Below, one piece after another: positions 8,400 to 17,491 of a stretch of 64,000 nucleotides of DNA (positions within the stretch are counted from its first letter, which is position 1; every line of letters begins with the position of its first letter). The notes below the pieces were generated by a model. It was not told the origin of the DNA. It was given only the letters and a program-made list of their open reading frames with translations, and searched no databases. Source of the DNA: Planosporangium flavigriseum. GTDB lineage: Bacteria; Actinomycetota; Actinomycetes; Mycobacteriales; Micromonosporaceae. Location of the stretch: contig NZ_JAATVW010000006.1 in assembly GCF_011947225.1 (NCBI RefSeq), positions 1 to 64,000 of the forward strand, read 5' to 3'. The position numbers and the translations under genes were made by a program.

Positions 8400-9874
8400 C
8401 AGAAGACCTCCGCCACGCCGGCCTCCTGCAGCGGGTGTACGCCCTTGTGCCGGCCCGGCACCTCCCCGCACAGCCGTGGAGTCGGGAAGACCTTGCCGGG
8501 GTTGGACAGTCCGCGCGGGTCGAACGCGCACCGGACGAGCTGCATCGTGTCCAGGTCGTCGGCGGAGAACATGCGCGGCATGTACTTGGCCTTGTCCATG
8601 CCGACGCCGTGCTCACCGGTGATCGATCCGCCGTACTCGATGCACAGGTCGAGGATCGCGCCGGAGACCTCCTCGGCTCGCTCGGCCTGACCGTCGATCG
8701 CGTCGTCGAAGAGGACGAGCGGGTGCAGGTTGCCGTCACCGGCGTGGAAGACGTTGGCAACGCGCACCCCGCGCTCGGCGGCGATCTCCCCGATGCGGCG
8801 CAGCACCTCGGGCAGCGCGGTGCGCGGGATGACCCCGTCCTGCACGATGTAGTCCGGGCTGATGCGCCCCACCGCGGCGAACGCCGATTTGCGGCCCTTC
8901 CAGAACAGCGCCCGCTCGGCGTCGTCGCGCGCGATGCGGATCTCGAACGCGCCGTTGTCCCGGCAAAACCGTTCGACGTGTACGAACTGGGCCTCGACCT
9001 CGGCGGCCGGCCCGTCGAGCTCGACGATGAGCACCGCACCCGCGCCCGCCGGGTAGCCGCAGTGCACGGCCGCCTCGGCCGCCTCGATCGCGAGGGCGTC
9101 CATCATCTCCATCGCAGCGGGCACGACGCCCGCGCCGATGATGGCCGACGTGGCGGCGCCCGCGGCGTCGGTGGTCGGGAACGCCGCGAGCAGGGTGCGT
9201 ACGGACTCGGGCAGCCGTACCAGGCGTACGGTCACCTCGGTGGCGATGCCGAGCGTGCCCTCGGAGCCGACGAACGCGCCGAGCAGGTCGTAGCCGGGGG
9301 CGTCCGGGGCGCGCCCGCCGAGGCGTACCAGGTCCCCGTCGGGCGTGACGATCTGTACGCCGGTGACGTGGTTGGTCGTGAACCCGTACTTGAGGCAGTG
9401 CGCGCCGCCGGAGTTCTCCGCCACGTTGCCGCCGATGGAGCAGATCTGCTGGCTCGACGGGTCCGGCGCGTAGTAGTACCCGCTGGGCGTCGCCGCCCGG
9501 GTCACCTGCAGGTTGATGACGCCCGGCTCGACGACGGCCCGCTCGTCGGCCGGCGCGATCTCCAGAATGCGGCGCATCTGTGAGGTCACGATGAGGACCC
9601 CGTCGGCGTGCGGCAGGGCACCGCCGGACAGGCCGGTGCCCGAACCGCGGGCCACGAACGGCACGCCCGCGTCCACGCACGCCTTCACGACGTCGGCGCA
9701 CTCGGCCGCCGTGTGCGGAAAGGCGACGAGCGCCGGGATGACCTTGTAGTGGGCCAGCCCGTCGCACTCGTACGTGCGTAGCTCCTGCCGGTCGCTGATG
9801 ACCCTTTCGTTACCCAGTACCGTGCGCAGTCGCGTGGCGAGGGCGTCGATGTCGGTCGTCGCAGCCGTTGTCAT
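8399..9874 (-). CDS. glcD: glycolate oxidase catalytic subunit GlcD
   Basis: 491 residues, FAD-linked oxidase with the PCMH domain in the first half (FVARGSGTGLSGGALP phosphate loop; GGNVAENSGGAHCLKYG) and the C-terminal alpha-hydroxy-acid domain ending in VFHAGDGNLHPL and GEHGVGMDK. It oxidises glycolate, and possibly D-lactate, to glyoxylate and hands electrons to GlcF. Length and motifs match GlcD. A GGGAG lies upstream of the ATG. The gene follows malate synthase by 31 bp, so glyoxylate made here can be condensed at once with acetyl-CoA. Confidence 0.93.
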   Translation of the reverse strand: MTTAATTDIDALATRLRTVLGNERVISDRQELRTYECDGLAHYKVIPALVAFPHTAAECADVVKACVDAGVPFVARGSGTGLSGGALPHADGVLIVTSQMRRILEIAPADERAVVEPGVINLQVTRAATPSGYYYAPDPSSQQICSIGGNVAENSGGAHCLKYGFTTNHVTGVQIVTPDGDLVRLGGRAPDAPGYDLLGAFVGSEGTLGIATEVTVRLVRLPESVRTLLAAFPTTDAAGAATSAIIGAGVVPAAMEMMDALAIEAAEAAVHCGYPAGAGAVLIVELDGPAAEVEAQFVHVERFCRDNGAFEIRIARDDAERALFWKGRKSAFAAVGRISPDYIVQDGVIPRTALPEVLRRIGEIAAERGVRVANVFHAGDGNLHPLVLFDDAIDGQAERAEEVSGAILDLCIEYGGSITGEHGVGMDKAKYMPRMFSADDLDTMQLVRCAFDPRGLSNPGKVFPTPRLCGEVPGRHKGVHPLQEAGVAEVF

Positions 9875-9905
9875 GGCCAGCTCCCTGAGCGTTAGGGCGT
9901 GAGCG

Positions 9906-11489
9906 TTAGGGCATGCGTTCGTACGCGGGCAGCGTGAGGAAGTCGGCGAAGTCGTCGGCGACCGCCACCTCCATGAACAGCGCCCGCGCCTCGTCGTACC
10001 CGCTCGGGTCGTCGCCCAGCTTGGCGATCTCCTCGGCGGTGATCCGGTCGATCAGCTCGCGGGTGACCTTCTCGCGGGAGTCGGCGAGCGTCACGTCGTT
10101 GTGCAGCCACTGCCACACCTGCGACCGCGAGATCTCGGCCGTCGCGGCGTCCTCCATCAGGTTGAAGATGGCCACCGCGCCGGAGCCGCGCAGCCAGGCG
10201 GCAAGGTACTGGATGCCGACGCTGACGGCGTTGCGCAGCCCGGTCTCGGTCATCTCGCCCGGGGTGTCCTTGACGTCGAGCAGTTGCGCGGCCGTTACCG
10301 AGATCTCGTCGCGGGTCTTGTCGCGCTGGTTGGGCGCCTCGCCCAGCACGCCGTCGAAGACCTCGCGGCAGATCGGCACCAGGTCGGGGTGGGCGACCCA
10401 GGAGCCGTCGAACCCGTCGTTCGCCTCGCGGGTCTTGTCGGCACGGACCTTCTCCAGCGCCGCCTCGTTCACTTCCGGGTCCCGGCGGTTGGGGATGAAC
10501 GCCGCCATGCCGCCGATCGCGTGGGCGCCGCGCTTGTGGCAGGTACGCACCAGTAGTTCGGTGTACGCCCGCATGAACGGCGCCGTCATCGTCACCGAGT
10601 TGCGGTCGGGGAGCAGGAAGTCCTTGCCGCGGGTACGGAACTTCTTGATGGCGCTGAAGATGTAGTCCCAGCGGCCGGCGTTGAGGCCCGCCGAGTGCTC
10701 GCGCAGCTCGTACAGGATCTCTTCCATCTCGAACGCCGCCGGGTACGTCTCGACGAGCACAGTGGCCCGGATCGTGCCGCCCGGGATGCCCAGCCGCTCC
10801 TGCGCCAGTACGAAGACGTCGTTCCACAGTCGAGCCTCGAGGTGGCTCTCCATCTTGGGCAGGTAGAAGTACGGCCCACTGCCGCGCTCAAGCTGCAGTT
10901 TGGCGCAGTGGAAGAAGTAGAGGCCGAAGTCGACCAGGCTGCCGGACATGCGCTCGCCGTCGACCAGGATGTGCTTCTCGGTCAGGTGCCAGCCGCGGGG
11001 GCGGACCACGATGGTGGCCAGCTCGCCGTCCTTGAGCGCGTAGCGCTTGCCTTCGGGGGAGGTGAAGGACAGCTTGCGCTCGATCGCGTCGCGCAGGTTG
11101 AGCTGGCCCGCAATGACGTTCTCCCACAGCGGGGTGTTGGCGTCCTCGTGGTCGGCCAGCCACACCTTGGCGCCCGAGTTCAGTGCGTTGATCGCCATCT
11201 TGGCGTCGGTCGGGCCGGTGATCTCGACCCGGCGGTCCTCCAGGCCGGGCGCCGGGTCGGCGACCCGCCAGTCGCCCTCGCGGATGTGCCGGGTCTCCTC
11301 CAGGAAGTCGAGCGTGCCTCCGGCCGCGAGTTCCGCCTCCCGCTCCGTGCGCTTTGCCAGCAGGTCCCGGCGACGGGCGTCGAAGGTGCGGTGCAGCTCG
11401 GCAAGGAAAGTCAGTGCCTCCGGGGTGAGCACCTCGTGGAAGCGCTCCCGCATGGGCCCGGTGACCTCAACGCCAGCTGGGTTAGTCAT
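9906..11489 (-). CDS. aceB: malate synthase A
   Basis: 527 residues from the ATG at 11489, which follows AGGAGCG. It has the layout of the short AceB isoform: [33 protein letters not shown] near the start, [10 protein letters not shown] holding the catalytic Arg, [19 protein letters not shown], and [39 protein letters not shown] with the Mg-binding Glu and Asp. It makes malate from glyoxylate and acetyl-CoA. It is the first gene of the minus-strand glycolate operon. No isocitrate lyase gene is in the window, so here its glyoxylate most likely comes from glycolate. Confidence 0.95.
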   Translation of the reverse strand: MTNPAGVEVTGPMRERFHEVLTPEALTFLAELHRTFDARRRDLLAKRTEREAELAAGGTLDFLEETRHIREGDWRVADPAPGLEDRRVEITGPTDAKMAINALNSGAKVWLADHEDANTPLWENVIAGQLNLRDAIERKLSFTSPEGKRYALKDGELATIVVRPRGWHLTEKHILVDGERMSGSLVDFGLYFFHCAKLQLERGSGPYFYLPKMESHLEARLWNDVFVLAQERLGIPGGTIRATVLVETYPAAFEMEEILYELREHSAGLNAGRWDYIFSAIKKFRTRGKDFLLPDRNSVTMTAPFMRAYTELLVRTCHKRGAHAIGGMAAFIPNRRDPEVNEAALEKVRADKTREANDGFDGSWVAHPDLVPICREVFDGVLGEAPNQRDKTRDEISVTAAQLLDVKDTPGEMTETGLRNAVSVGIQYLAAWLRGSGAVAIFNLMEDAATAEISRSQVWQWLHNDVTLADSREKVTRELIDRITAEEIAKLGDDPSGYDEARALFMEVAVADDFADFLTLPAYERMP

Positions 11490-11645
11490 GACACGCTCCT
11501 GGGATGGATTTTCCGCTTTCTGACACACTCTCGCCTGGCGGCGAGGCTAGGCGAAAGGGGGCGGCGGTAGAAGATCGAAGTTGATCGCCGTGCGGTGAGC
11601 GGTCGATTAGTAGCGCCGGGCGTCACGGAGGGCTGCGGACACGCG

Positions 11646-11690
11646 CGGACCCCGCCGCGGTGGTCGACGACTCGTCCGCGGCGGGGTCCG
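11646..11690. terminator. strong hairpin upstream of aceB
   Basis: Perfect 15-bp inverted repeat (CGGACCCCGCCGCGG and its complement) around a 15-base loop. It lies between the 5' end of aceB and the 3' end of the DUF6131 gene, both on the minus strand, so it most likely terminates transcription of the latter. There is no T tract. Confidence 0.6.
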
Positions 11691-11726
11691 CACGGTGCGA
11701 CGGCACGGTGTGACGGCACGGTGTGA
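11688..11726. repeat. 13-bp tandem repeat, three copies
   Basis: CGGCACGGTGTGA occurs twice exactly and once with two mismatches, directly beside the hairpin at 11646-11690. Non-coding. Confidence 0.7.
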
Positions 11727-11772
11727 CGGCGCCTGACGCGTACCCGTCCGTGCCGCCGTAAACCGCGGTGGT

Positions 11773-11928
11773 CTACCAGTAATGACGCCTGCCGGCAACG
11801 GGCCGGCCGAGAGAGCCCATGACGAACAGGGCCGCTCCGACCACGAGCAGGATGATGCCGATCGTCCACAAGATCGAGACCTTGAGGATCAGGCCGAGGA
11901 GAAGGAGAATCGCTCCGAGGATCAACAT
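11773..11928 (-). CDS. DUF6131-type small membrane protein
   Basis: 51 residues: a nearly continuous hydrophobic stretch of two helices (MLILGAILLLLGLILK and LWTIGIILLVVGAALFVMG) followed by a basic, His/Trp-ended tail GRRHYW. Length and pattern match the tiny DUF6131 proteins common in actinomycetes, whose function is unknown. The ATG at 11928 starts the hydrophobic part; the upstream in-frame extension is polar and Cys-containing and is probably not translated. Confidence 0.75.
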   Translation of the reverse strand: MLILGAILLLLGLILKVSILWTIGIILLVVGAALFVMGSLGRPVAGRRHYW

Positions 11929-12128
11929 CGGTCGCTCCGCTCTCGAGTGGGATGGTCCGAGCTGTCGTTCGGATAACGCGCACGCGTACGCGTGCTGTAC
12001 AGCCGTACGCCGACTGTCGATCCAGTCGATATCTACGGTGGTCTGGCCGGCAGGCGCGTACAAGCGAAATCAGGGAGAACGTTCCGGCTACGGAAGAACC
12101 GACAAACAGGGCCGAGTAGCTTGGTTCC

Positions 12129-13241
12129 ATGACCGAGGCGCGAACGGGCGGTCCGGTGACGACGGGCACGGACGTCCCGACGTCCACCGGTGCGTCCACC
12201 CGGCGACCAGGTACCGTGCGGCGCTGGTCTCGCCGGATCGCCCTCGGTGTCGCCGTGCTCTTCCTTGCCGGCACGGTCGCCTCGTGGGCGTACAACGCGG
12301 CGACCGACCGCCGGGAGAGCCCGCCGCCCGGGCTGCGGTACGTGCAGACCGGCGACATTCGCACCCGTTACGTGCAGTGGGGAACGGCGGGTAGTCCGGT
12401 CGTGCTGGTGCACGGGGCCTTCGAGTCCGCCGATACCTGGGAGCCGACCGCGCGACTGTTGGCGTCCGGGCACCGCGTGTACGCCCTGGACCTGGCCGGG
12501 TTCGGCTACACCCAACGAGACGGCCACTACGGCCGCGACTACCAGGCGCGCCAACTGCTCGCCTTCCTCGCCGCACTCGAATCGGGGCGACTCGGGCTGG
12601 ACCGACCCGGAACTGACCGACCCGGAACTGACCGACCCGGAACTGACCGACCCGGATCTGACCGGCCGCTGCTGGTCGGCCACTCCAGCGGCGCGGCGAT
12701 CGTGGCCGAAGCGACCCTGCGGGCGCCCGAGCGGGTCGGCGCGCTCATGCTGCTCGACGGCGACGCCCTCGCAACCGGCGCCGGTGCGCGCTCACCGGTC
12801 CGTCACCTGTTCATCGACCCGTACCGGACGACCCTGCTGCGGGCGGCGCTGCGCTCAGACGCGATCATCCGCGATGTGTACCAGCAACAGTGCGGCCCGG
12901 CCTGCCCGCGCTTGACGGCGCAGGGTGTAGCGGTGTGGCGGCGGCCGTTCCAGGTGGCCGGCGGCGAGCAGTCCGTGTGGGCGATGCTCGATCAGGGCGT
13001 ACCGGGCATCGAGCCGGACCGGCTCGCCCGGCTGGCCCGGCTGCCGCTTCCGAAGGCGGTGGTCTTCGGAGCCGAGGACACCGTCTTCGACGCCGGGACC
13101 CCGCAACAGACCGCCGCCCGCATCGGTGCCCCGGCTCCGGCGGTCGTCCCCGGCGCGCACCACCTCATCATGATCGGTGCCCCGGACGCCGTCGCCGGGG
13201 CCGTCGGCGCGCTCGCTGCCCGCATGTCACCGCCCGGATGA
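12129..13241 (+). CDS. membrane-anchored alpha/beta hydrolase
   Basis: 370 residues. A basic N-terminus and one membrane helix (about residues 37-55) anchor an extracytoplasmic alpha/beta-hydrolase domain. The oxyanion segment VVLVHGAFESADTW, the nucleophile elbow GHSSG (Ser near 185), an acidic residue in FGAEDTVFD and the late His in PGAHHLIM form the expected triad. A proline-rich insert made of four 5-residue repeats (DRPGT, last DRPGS) sits just before the nucleophile strand and is encoded by a perfect 15-bp tandem repeat. Substrate unknown: esterase, lipase or haloalkane-dehalogenase-like. It is convergent with the tyrosinase gene. Confidence 0.85.
   Translation: MTEARTGGPVTTGTDVPTSTGASTRRPGTVRRWSRRIALGVAVLFLAGTVASWAYNAATDRRESPPPGLRYVQTGDIRTRYVQWGTAGSPVVLVHGAFESADTWEPTARLLASGHRVYALDLAGFGYTQRDGHYGRDYQARQLLAFLAALESGRLGLDRPGTDRPGTDRPGTDRPGSDRPLLVGHSSGAAIVAEATLRAPERVGALMLLDGDALATGAGARSPVRHLFIDPYRTTLLRAALRSDAIIRDVYQQQCGPACPRLTAQGVAVWRRPFQVAGGEQSVWAMLDQGVPGIEPDRLARLARLPLPKAVVFGAEDTVFDAGTPQQTAARIGAPAPAVVPGAHHLIMIGAPDAVAGAVGALAARMSPPG
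12600..12659 (+). repeat. 15-bp tandem repeat inside the hydrolase gene
   Basis: Four copies of GACCGACCCGGAACT, the last with one change, in frame. They encode DRPGT repeats next to the catalytic Ser and are likely to vary in number between strains. Confidence 0.9.
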
Positions 13242-13267
13242 CACGACCGCGTTACGCGTGCCTGTCT

Positions 13268-14095
13268 TTACGCGTACTCGTAGAACGTCCGGTGATCCAG
13301 CAGGTCGCGGGGGGTCACGTCGCCCCATGGCCGCATCCTGTCGTCGAGGCTGACGACCTGTGGCGTGCCACCGGCGGTGCTGGCCGGCAGGTACCCCTGG
13401 TCGGGGTGCGCCGCCTGCCAGTCTGCCCAGAGCTTGTCGACGAAACAGTGGTGCAGCCAGAAGACCGGATCGTTGGGGGAGACGCCGGAGGCCATGTGCC
13501 CGCCGATCCACGCGTGTACCCGGTTGTGGATGTTCGGTCCCTGCCAACCCTCCAGCTGGTTGCGGAATCCGCTTGAGCCGCTGTTCCAGGGCGGGGCGTC
13601 GTACGGCGTGATGGCGAGTACCTGGCGCACCTCGGCCGCGGTGGGCAGCGACTGCCCGCTGGCGCCGAGGTTGCGGCACAGGTACTGGCGGCTGTCGACG
13701 CGGACCGTCAGCGTCCAGTTCCCGGTCTGGTACGCGAACGGCCCCGTCGTCACCTGCTGGTCGGAGCGGCGACCGTTACCGCCGAGGAAGTCCGGCGCCC
13801 ACAGCGACGATGTCGGGCTGCGGTCGGTCGTCCAGTCCCAGTACGGCAGGTTCACGCTTGGATCGATGCTCTGCAGCGCGCGTTCGAATTCGAGGAGGAA
13901 CTGGCGGTGCCACGGACCGAACGACGGGCTGCGGTGCGCGACGCGTGGCCCGCTGTCCTGGTCGCTGAGGATGAAGTTGTTGTGGGTGCGTACGAAATCG
14001 TCGTACCCTCCGCGCCGCTTGAGTGCGATCACGGCGTTGACGAACGCGCGCTTCTCGCTCGCGGAGAGCCTGATCTGGTTTTTGCGGGTGCCCAT
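13268..14095 (-). CDS. melC2: tyrosinase
   Basis: 275 residues, the usual size of Streptomyces-type tyrosinase. The CuA ligands are His38, His54 and His63 (PWHRQFLLEFE) and the CuB ligands are His190, His194 (HNRVH) and His216 (PVFWLHHCFVDKLW). It oxidises tyrosine to dopaquinone, the first step of melanin formation. It has no signal peptide of its own; in Streptomyces the partner MelC1 carries it out through the Tat pathway and delivers copper. melC1 lies 23 bp upstream on the same strand, so this is a standard melC operon. Confidence 0.95.
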   Translation of the reverse strand: MGTRKNQIRLSASEKRAFVNAVIALKRRGGYDDFVRTHNNFILSDQDSGPRVAHRSPSFGPWHRQFLLEFERALQSIDPSVNLPYWDWTTDRSPTSSLWAPDFLGGNGRRSDQQVTTGPFAYQTGNWTLTVRVDSRQYLCRNLGASGQSLPTAAEVRQVLAITPYDAPPWNSGSSGFRNQLEGWQGPNIHNRVHAWIGGHMASGVSPNDPVFWLHHCFVDKLWADWQAAHPDQGYLPASTAGGTPQVVSLDDRMRPWGDVTPRDLLDHRTFYEYA

Positions 14096-14118
14096 CGATG
14101 GTGACCTTCCGGGATGCG

Positions 14119-14577
14119 TCAGCCGTGGTGGTGCACGGGGGAGAGGGTCGCGGTACCCAGGCTGTCGACCGCCGCCCGCGCGACCTCACGCAGCGAGCGG
14201 AACGACTGGTAATGATTGACGACGCTGGTGTACGTGCCGTCCGCGTTCGTCATGACGTGCAGCGCCCTGCCGTCGATGAGTACCTGTGGTTCGATGGGTA
14301 CCTGCAGCGCGACGGGTACGTGAGCTCCCGTTTGGGCGACAGAGAATTTCGCGTCCAGGGGCGTGCCCGCGCTGCCGGAGATGCGCCGGCCCTGATAGAC
14401 CTCGTCGAAGTGCTCGGCCGTGACGCCCGTTTCGGCGGTGTCGCCCGCCGCCCGCGACCCGTGGGTTGTCAACTGCTGGGCCGTAACGGCGGCCGCGGTG
14501 CTGCCCATGATGCCTACCGCGGCGATTCGCAACGCGGTGCGCCTGCTTATTCGCCCGCCAAGACCGATTTCTGGCAT
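14119..14577 (-). CDS. melC1: tyrosinase cofactor / copper chaperone MelC1
   Basis: 152 residues from the ATG at 14577. A Tat signal (ISRRTALRIAAVGIMG) starts near residue 10 and is followed by a small domain with the MelC1-like DEVYQGRRI and ALHVMTNADGTYTSVVNHY stretches and a His-rich end (SPVHHHG). It binds apo-tyrosinase, loads copper and carries it through the membrane. An in-frame start at 14661 would add 28 residues but lacks a Shine-Dalgarno sequence; the start at 14577 has GAAAGGG at a rather long distance and puts the twin arginines where a Tat signal expects them. Confidence 0.88.
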   Translation of the reverse strand: MPEIGLGGRISRRTALRIAAVGIMGSTAAAVTAQQLTTHGSRAAGDTAETGVTAEHFDEVYQGRRISGSAGTPLDAKFSVAQTGAHVPVALQVPIEPQVLIDGRALHVMTNADGTYTSVVNHYQSFRSLREVARAAVDSLGTATLSPVHHHG

Positions 14578-14993
14578 GCCGAATGGGGCCCTTTCATGGC
14601 TAGGGGGTGCGCCAACAATTCTCGGTTTCGCTGCTGTTGGTTTCGCTGCTCGCGGTTTCATTACCGGCGGGTGGTGAAGTGAGGTGAATCGATGGTTGCC
14701 TCAAGCTCGTGAAGCTTCCCGCATGCGCGCTCAACAACCGCCATCCCCGACGGGATCAGTGGTCATAAATATTCTTACGCTCGATGTCGGATGACACCAA
14801 GCGATTAATTGGCATGTATGAATGTCTTGGTGAGGATCATCGCTGGCCGATGTAGTCAGGCGTCAATGGGCGACGTGCTTCTTCATTCGTCTCCGTAGAG
14901 TAGCCGCGATGAGCCGTGTTTGCAGGATGAGAAAGCCATCGCGGAAAAATGCGCAGGAGGGAGTTCGATCGCGCTGCTGTCGCAGGCGGACGT
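14578..14993. other. gene-free, AT-rich stretch upstream of melC1
   Basis: About 415 bp between the melC1 start and the 3' end of the YdcF-like gene. The part from 14740 to 14850 is clearly poorer in GC than its surroundings. It holds a 7-bp inverted repeat CACCAAG (14795-14801) / CTTGGTG (14826-14832), a possible operator or part of the melC promoter. No gene is seen. Confidence 0.5.
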
Positions 14994-15668
14994 TCACCGG
15001 GTCAGCCGGCCCGTGTACCCCGCCGCTACCAGTCGGCCGTACGCCGCGCGTACCGGAGCCGGCATCTCCTGCGGGACCGCGTACCCGCGCTCGGCGTACA
15101 GGTCGATGCGCTGCGTGTCGCCCACGATCATGTCGATGACCCGTTTCGCGTCGCCGATGCCTTCGACGTAGGCGTCCAGCGACAGTCGCCGCGCCGCGCA
15201 CACGACCTCGACCTCAGGCCACAGCTTCTTGCAGGTCGCGTACGCACGTCGCTGCTGGTACGGCCGGCACATGATCAGGACCGAGCGCGGCCGGATGTGG
15301 TGGGCGGCCAGTACCTCACGCGCGAACGCGATGTTCTGCATCGTGTTGGTGGCCCGGGGTTCGAGCAGGACCGACCCGGCCGGAACCCCGTTCGCGATGG
15401 CGTACTCCCGGTAGTGAACGGCCTCTCCCCGCGGAAAGCGGTGAACGGTCGCCGGCGTCCTGCCTCCGGTGAAGACGACGCATGGGAAGAGTCGGCGCCG
15501 GAACAGGTCCACCGCCACGACCGCCACCCCGAGGTCGCGGCCACCGAGCCCGATCCCCGCGTCGCATGGCCGCAGATCGTGTCTCAGGTCGTGGTACTCC
15601 CACAGGGTTTCCGCGTCTGCGCGAACGCGTTCCGGGACGCGCGCGTCGGGCGCTGCCGGATCGGGCAC
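14994..15668 (-). CDS. YdcF-like (DUF218) protein
   Basis: 224 residues. DAGIGLGGRDLGVAVVAVDL, CVVFTGGRT, LEPRATNTMQNIAFAREVL and SVLIMCRPYQQRRAY are the conserved blocks of the DUF218/YdcF fold, which binds S-adenosylmethionine in E. coli YdcF and has a role in envelope or vancomycin-resistance (SanA) relatives. No membrane anchor is present, so it is the cytosolic type. The start is a GTG; no strong Shine-Dalgarno sequence is visible. It lies 42 bp downstream of the PLP-enzyme gene and may be transcribed with it. The physiological role is unknown. Confidence 0.82.
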   Translation of the reverse strand: MPDPAAPDARVPERVRADAETLWEYHDLRHDLRPCDAGIGLGGRDLGVAVVAVDLFRRRLFPCVVFTGGRTPATVHRFPRGEAVHYREYAIANGVPAGSVLLEPRATNTMQNIAFAREVLAAHHIRPRSVLIMCRPYQQRRAYATCKKLWPEVEVVCAARRLSLDAYVEGIGDAKRVIDMIVGDTQRIDLYAERGYAVPQEMPAPVRAAYGRLVAAGYTGRLTR

Positions 15669-15710
15669 CGTCGGGCGATACCCGCGAGGAGCACGGCGAA
15701 CCGGTGACCG

Positions 15711-16592
15711 TCAAGCCGTGATGACCGCGACGACCGTGGTGCCGGGCTCGAAGGCGCCGGCCTCGGCGAGCGCGACGATTCCGTACATCATCTTCGCCAC
15801 GTAGATCCGGTCCAGTGGCGTCCCGTGCCGGTCGGCCCAGTCGGCGACGAAGGCGTCCAACTCGCCGGTCCGCTTCGCGTACCCGCCGAAGTGAAAGCCG
15901 TACTCGATGTGCCAGTTCTTCGAGGGCGACCCGAACGCACGTCGCTGCAGTTCCTCGACCTCGCCGGCGAGGAACTCCCCACCCTTCAGGACCGAGAATC
16001 CGATCGCGCGCCGGTGCGCGGGCAGCCCGCCGGCGATCCCGGCGAGGGTGCCGCCGGTGCCGACGGGTACGCAGATGACGTCGTACGGCTCGGCGAGCTC
16101 GGCCGGGACTTCGGCACAGCCCCGCACCGCCAACTCGTTGCTGCCGCCCTCCGGAAGCAGGTAGAACTCGCCGAACTCCCGGCGTAGCCGGTCGACCACC
16201 TCCGGGGTGTGCTTGCGGCGGTAGGTGGAGCGGTCCAGGTACGTCAACCGCATCCCGCGGCTCACCGCGTACTCCAGGGTGAGGTTGAGGGGTGTGTGCT
16301 CTTCTCCTCGGATGACCCCGATCGTGTCGAAGCCGAAGTGGAACCCGGCCGCCGCGGTGGCCCGGATGTGGTTCGAGTAGGCGCCGCCGAAGGTCAGCAG
16401 CCTTGGGTGTCCCTGTTCAGCCGCTCGTACGAGGTTGTACTTCAGCTTGCGCCACTTGTTGCCCGGAAGGTCCGGGTGGATCAGGTCATCGCGCTTGAGC
16501 AGCAGTCGCACGCCCCGCCGGTCCAGCCGGTCGTCGGGCACCCCGACGAGCGGAGACGGCAGCCGGAGGTGGACGGGCACGCGCGCCACCAT
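15711..16592 (-). CDS. PLP enzyme, D-cysteine desulfhydrase / ACC deaminase family
   Basis: 293 residues from the ATG at 16592, a fold-type II PLP enzyme. Lys46 in LPGNKWRKLKY is the Schiff-base lysine, FGGAYSNHIRATAAA is the substrate/cofactor loop and VGTGGTLAGIAGGL binds the PLP phosphate. Overall it fits the D-cysteine desulfhydrase/1-aminocyclopropane-1-carboxylate deaminase group. D-cysteine desulfhydrase gives pyruvate, H2S and ammonia; ACC deaminase gives 2-oxobutyrate and ammonia. I cannot decide between them from sequence. An in-frame ATG 23 codons upstream is possible but its product start is less family-like. Confidence 0.85.
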   Translation of the reverse strand: MVARVPVHLRLPSPLVGVPDDRLDRRGVRLLLKRDDLIHPDLPGNKWRKLKYNLVRAAEQGHPRLLTFGGAYSNHIRATAAAGFHFGFDTIGVIRGEEHTPLNLTLEYAVSRGMRLTYLDRSTYRRKHTPEVVDRLRREFGEFYLLPEGGSNELAVRGCAEVPAELAEPYDVICVPVGTGGTLAGIAGGLPAHRRAIGFSVLKGGEFLAGEVEELQRRAFGSPSKNWHIEYGFHFGGYAKRTGELDAFVADWADRHGTPLDRIYVAKMMYGIVALAEAGAFEPGTTVVAVITA

Positions 16593-16798
16593 CGCACATC
16601 GGTCGATGGCGATCGTCACAAGCGCTGTTTGGCGCGCTGCTCCGTGGGGACTTATCTCCATGGATCGCTGGCCGCATGGTGACGGGCTCGTAGGACGGCG
16701 GGTGTCGACGCCGCGAGACCCGGAGCCCGGCCCGTACCGAACCGTGACTGAGCACGCAGTGACTAGGCACGATCCTTCGTGCCGGGATGGAGCGAGAG

Positions 16799-17482
16799 AT
16801 GAGTGAGCACGAACCCACGCCGCTTTCTCCGGACGAGATCGCCGCGGAGGCGGCCACGCCGCTGCCGCCCAAGGAGGTCATGTCGATTCTCGACCTGAAC
16901 GCCGACCTCGACCTGGCGCTGCACGCCGCGGCCCCCATCGACCTCGCGGTGGCGGCCAACGCCAACGTGGCCGCGCCGATCAACGCGGCCGTGGGCGCCA
17001 ACGTGCTGTCCCTGGATTCCAAGGTCGGTTCGCTGGCCGACCAGGCGGTGAGCATCAACCAGGGCATCTCCGGTGATGCGATCGCGCACGCGCCGCAGGA
17101 CAGCACGATCGACCAGGCCCAGCCAGCCGCAGACCAGCCAGGTGCGGCCGCGCCGGCCGACCCGGCTGCGGCGCCGGCGCCCGCCGCACCGGCCGCCGGC
17201 GTCGGCGCGGTACCGACCGACCCCGCGCAGATGCTCGACGGCGACCTGCTCAACGTCAACGTCAACGCCGCCCTCGACGCCAAGCTCGCGGCGCCGATCA
17301 ACGGGGCGGTCGCTGCGAACGCCAACGTCGCGGCCCCGATCGACGCGTCCGTCGGCGCCAACGTCGCGTCGATCGGCTCGGAAGCCACCTCGGTGGCCAA
17401 CCAGACCGCCATCATCGACCAGCACCTGGACGGCGTCACCGCGGAGGCGACCGCCGACCAGAAGTCGAGCATCACCCAGTAA
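16799..17482 (+). CDS. internally repeated protein, unknown, paired with the M50 protease
   Basis: 227 residues, no signal peptide, one cysteine-free chain. Two long repeats 120 residues apart (about 31-106 and 151-226) are joined by a 35-residue Ala/Pro linker. Each repeat contains VAANANVAAPI (from 51 and from 171), itself made of short API[DN]-x3-V-x-AN units, and ends in an acidic Gln/Ser-rich tail. The PLPPKEVMSILDLN segment before repeat 1 is reminiscent of a leader region. A strong GGAGCGAG precedes the ATG. The metalloprotease gene starts 10 bp downstream, so this may be its substrate or partner; that is inference. I recognise no characterised family. Confidence 0.75.
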   Translation: MSEHEPTPLSPDEIAAEAATPLPPKEVMSILDLNADLDLALHAAAPIDLAVAANANVAAPINAAVGANVLSLDSKVGSLADQAVSINQGISGDAIAHAPQDSTIDQAQPAADQPGAAAPADPAAAPAPAAPAAGVGAVPTDPAQMLDGDLLNVNVNAALDAKLAAPINGAVAANANVAAPIDASVGANVASIGSEATSVANQTAIIDQHLDGVTAEATADQKSSITQ

Positions 17483-17491
17483 CGCCGGCCG

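Noticed and set aside
14578-14993. Insertion-sequence remnant in the AT-rich gap
   Set aside because: No terminal repeats, target duplication or transposase fragment was found.
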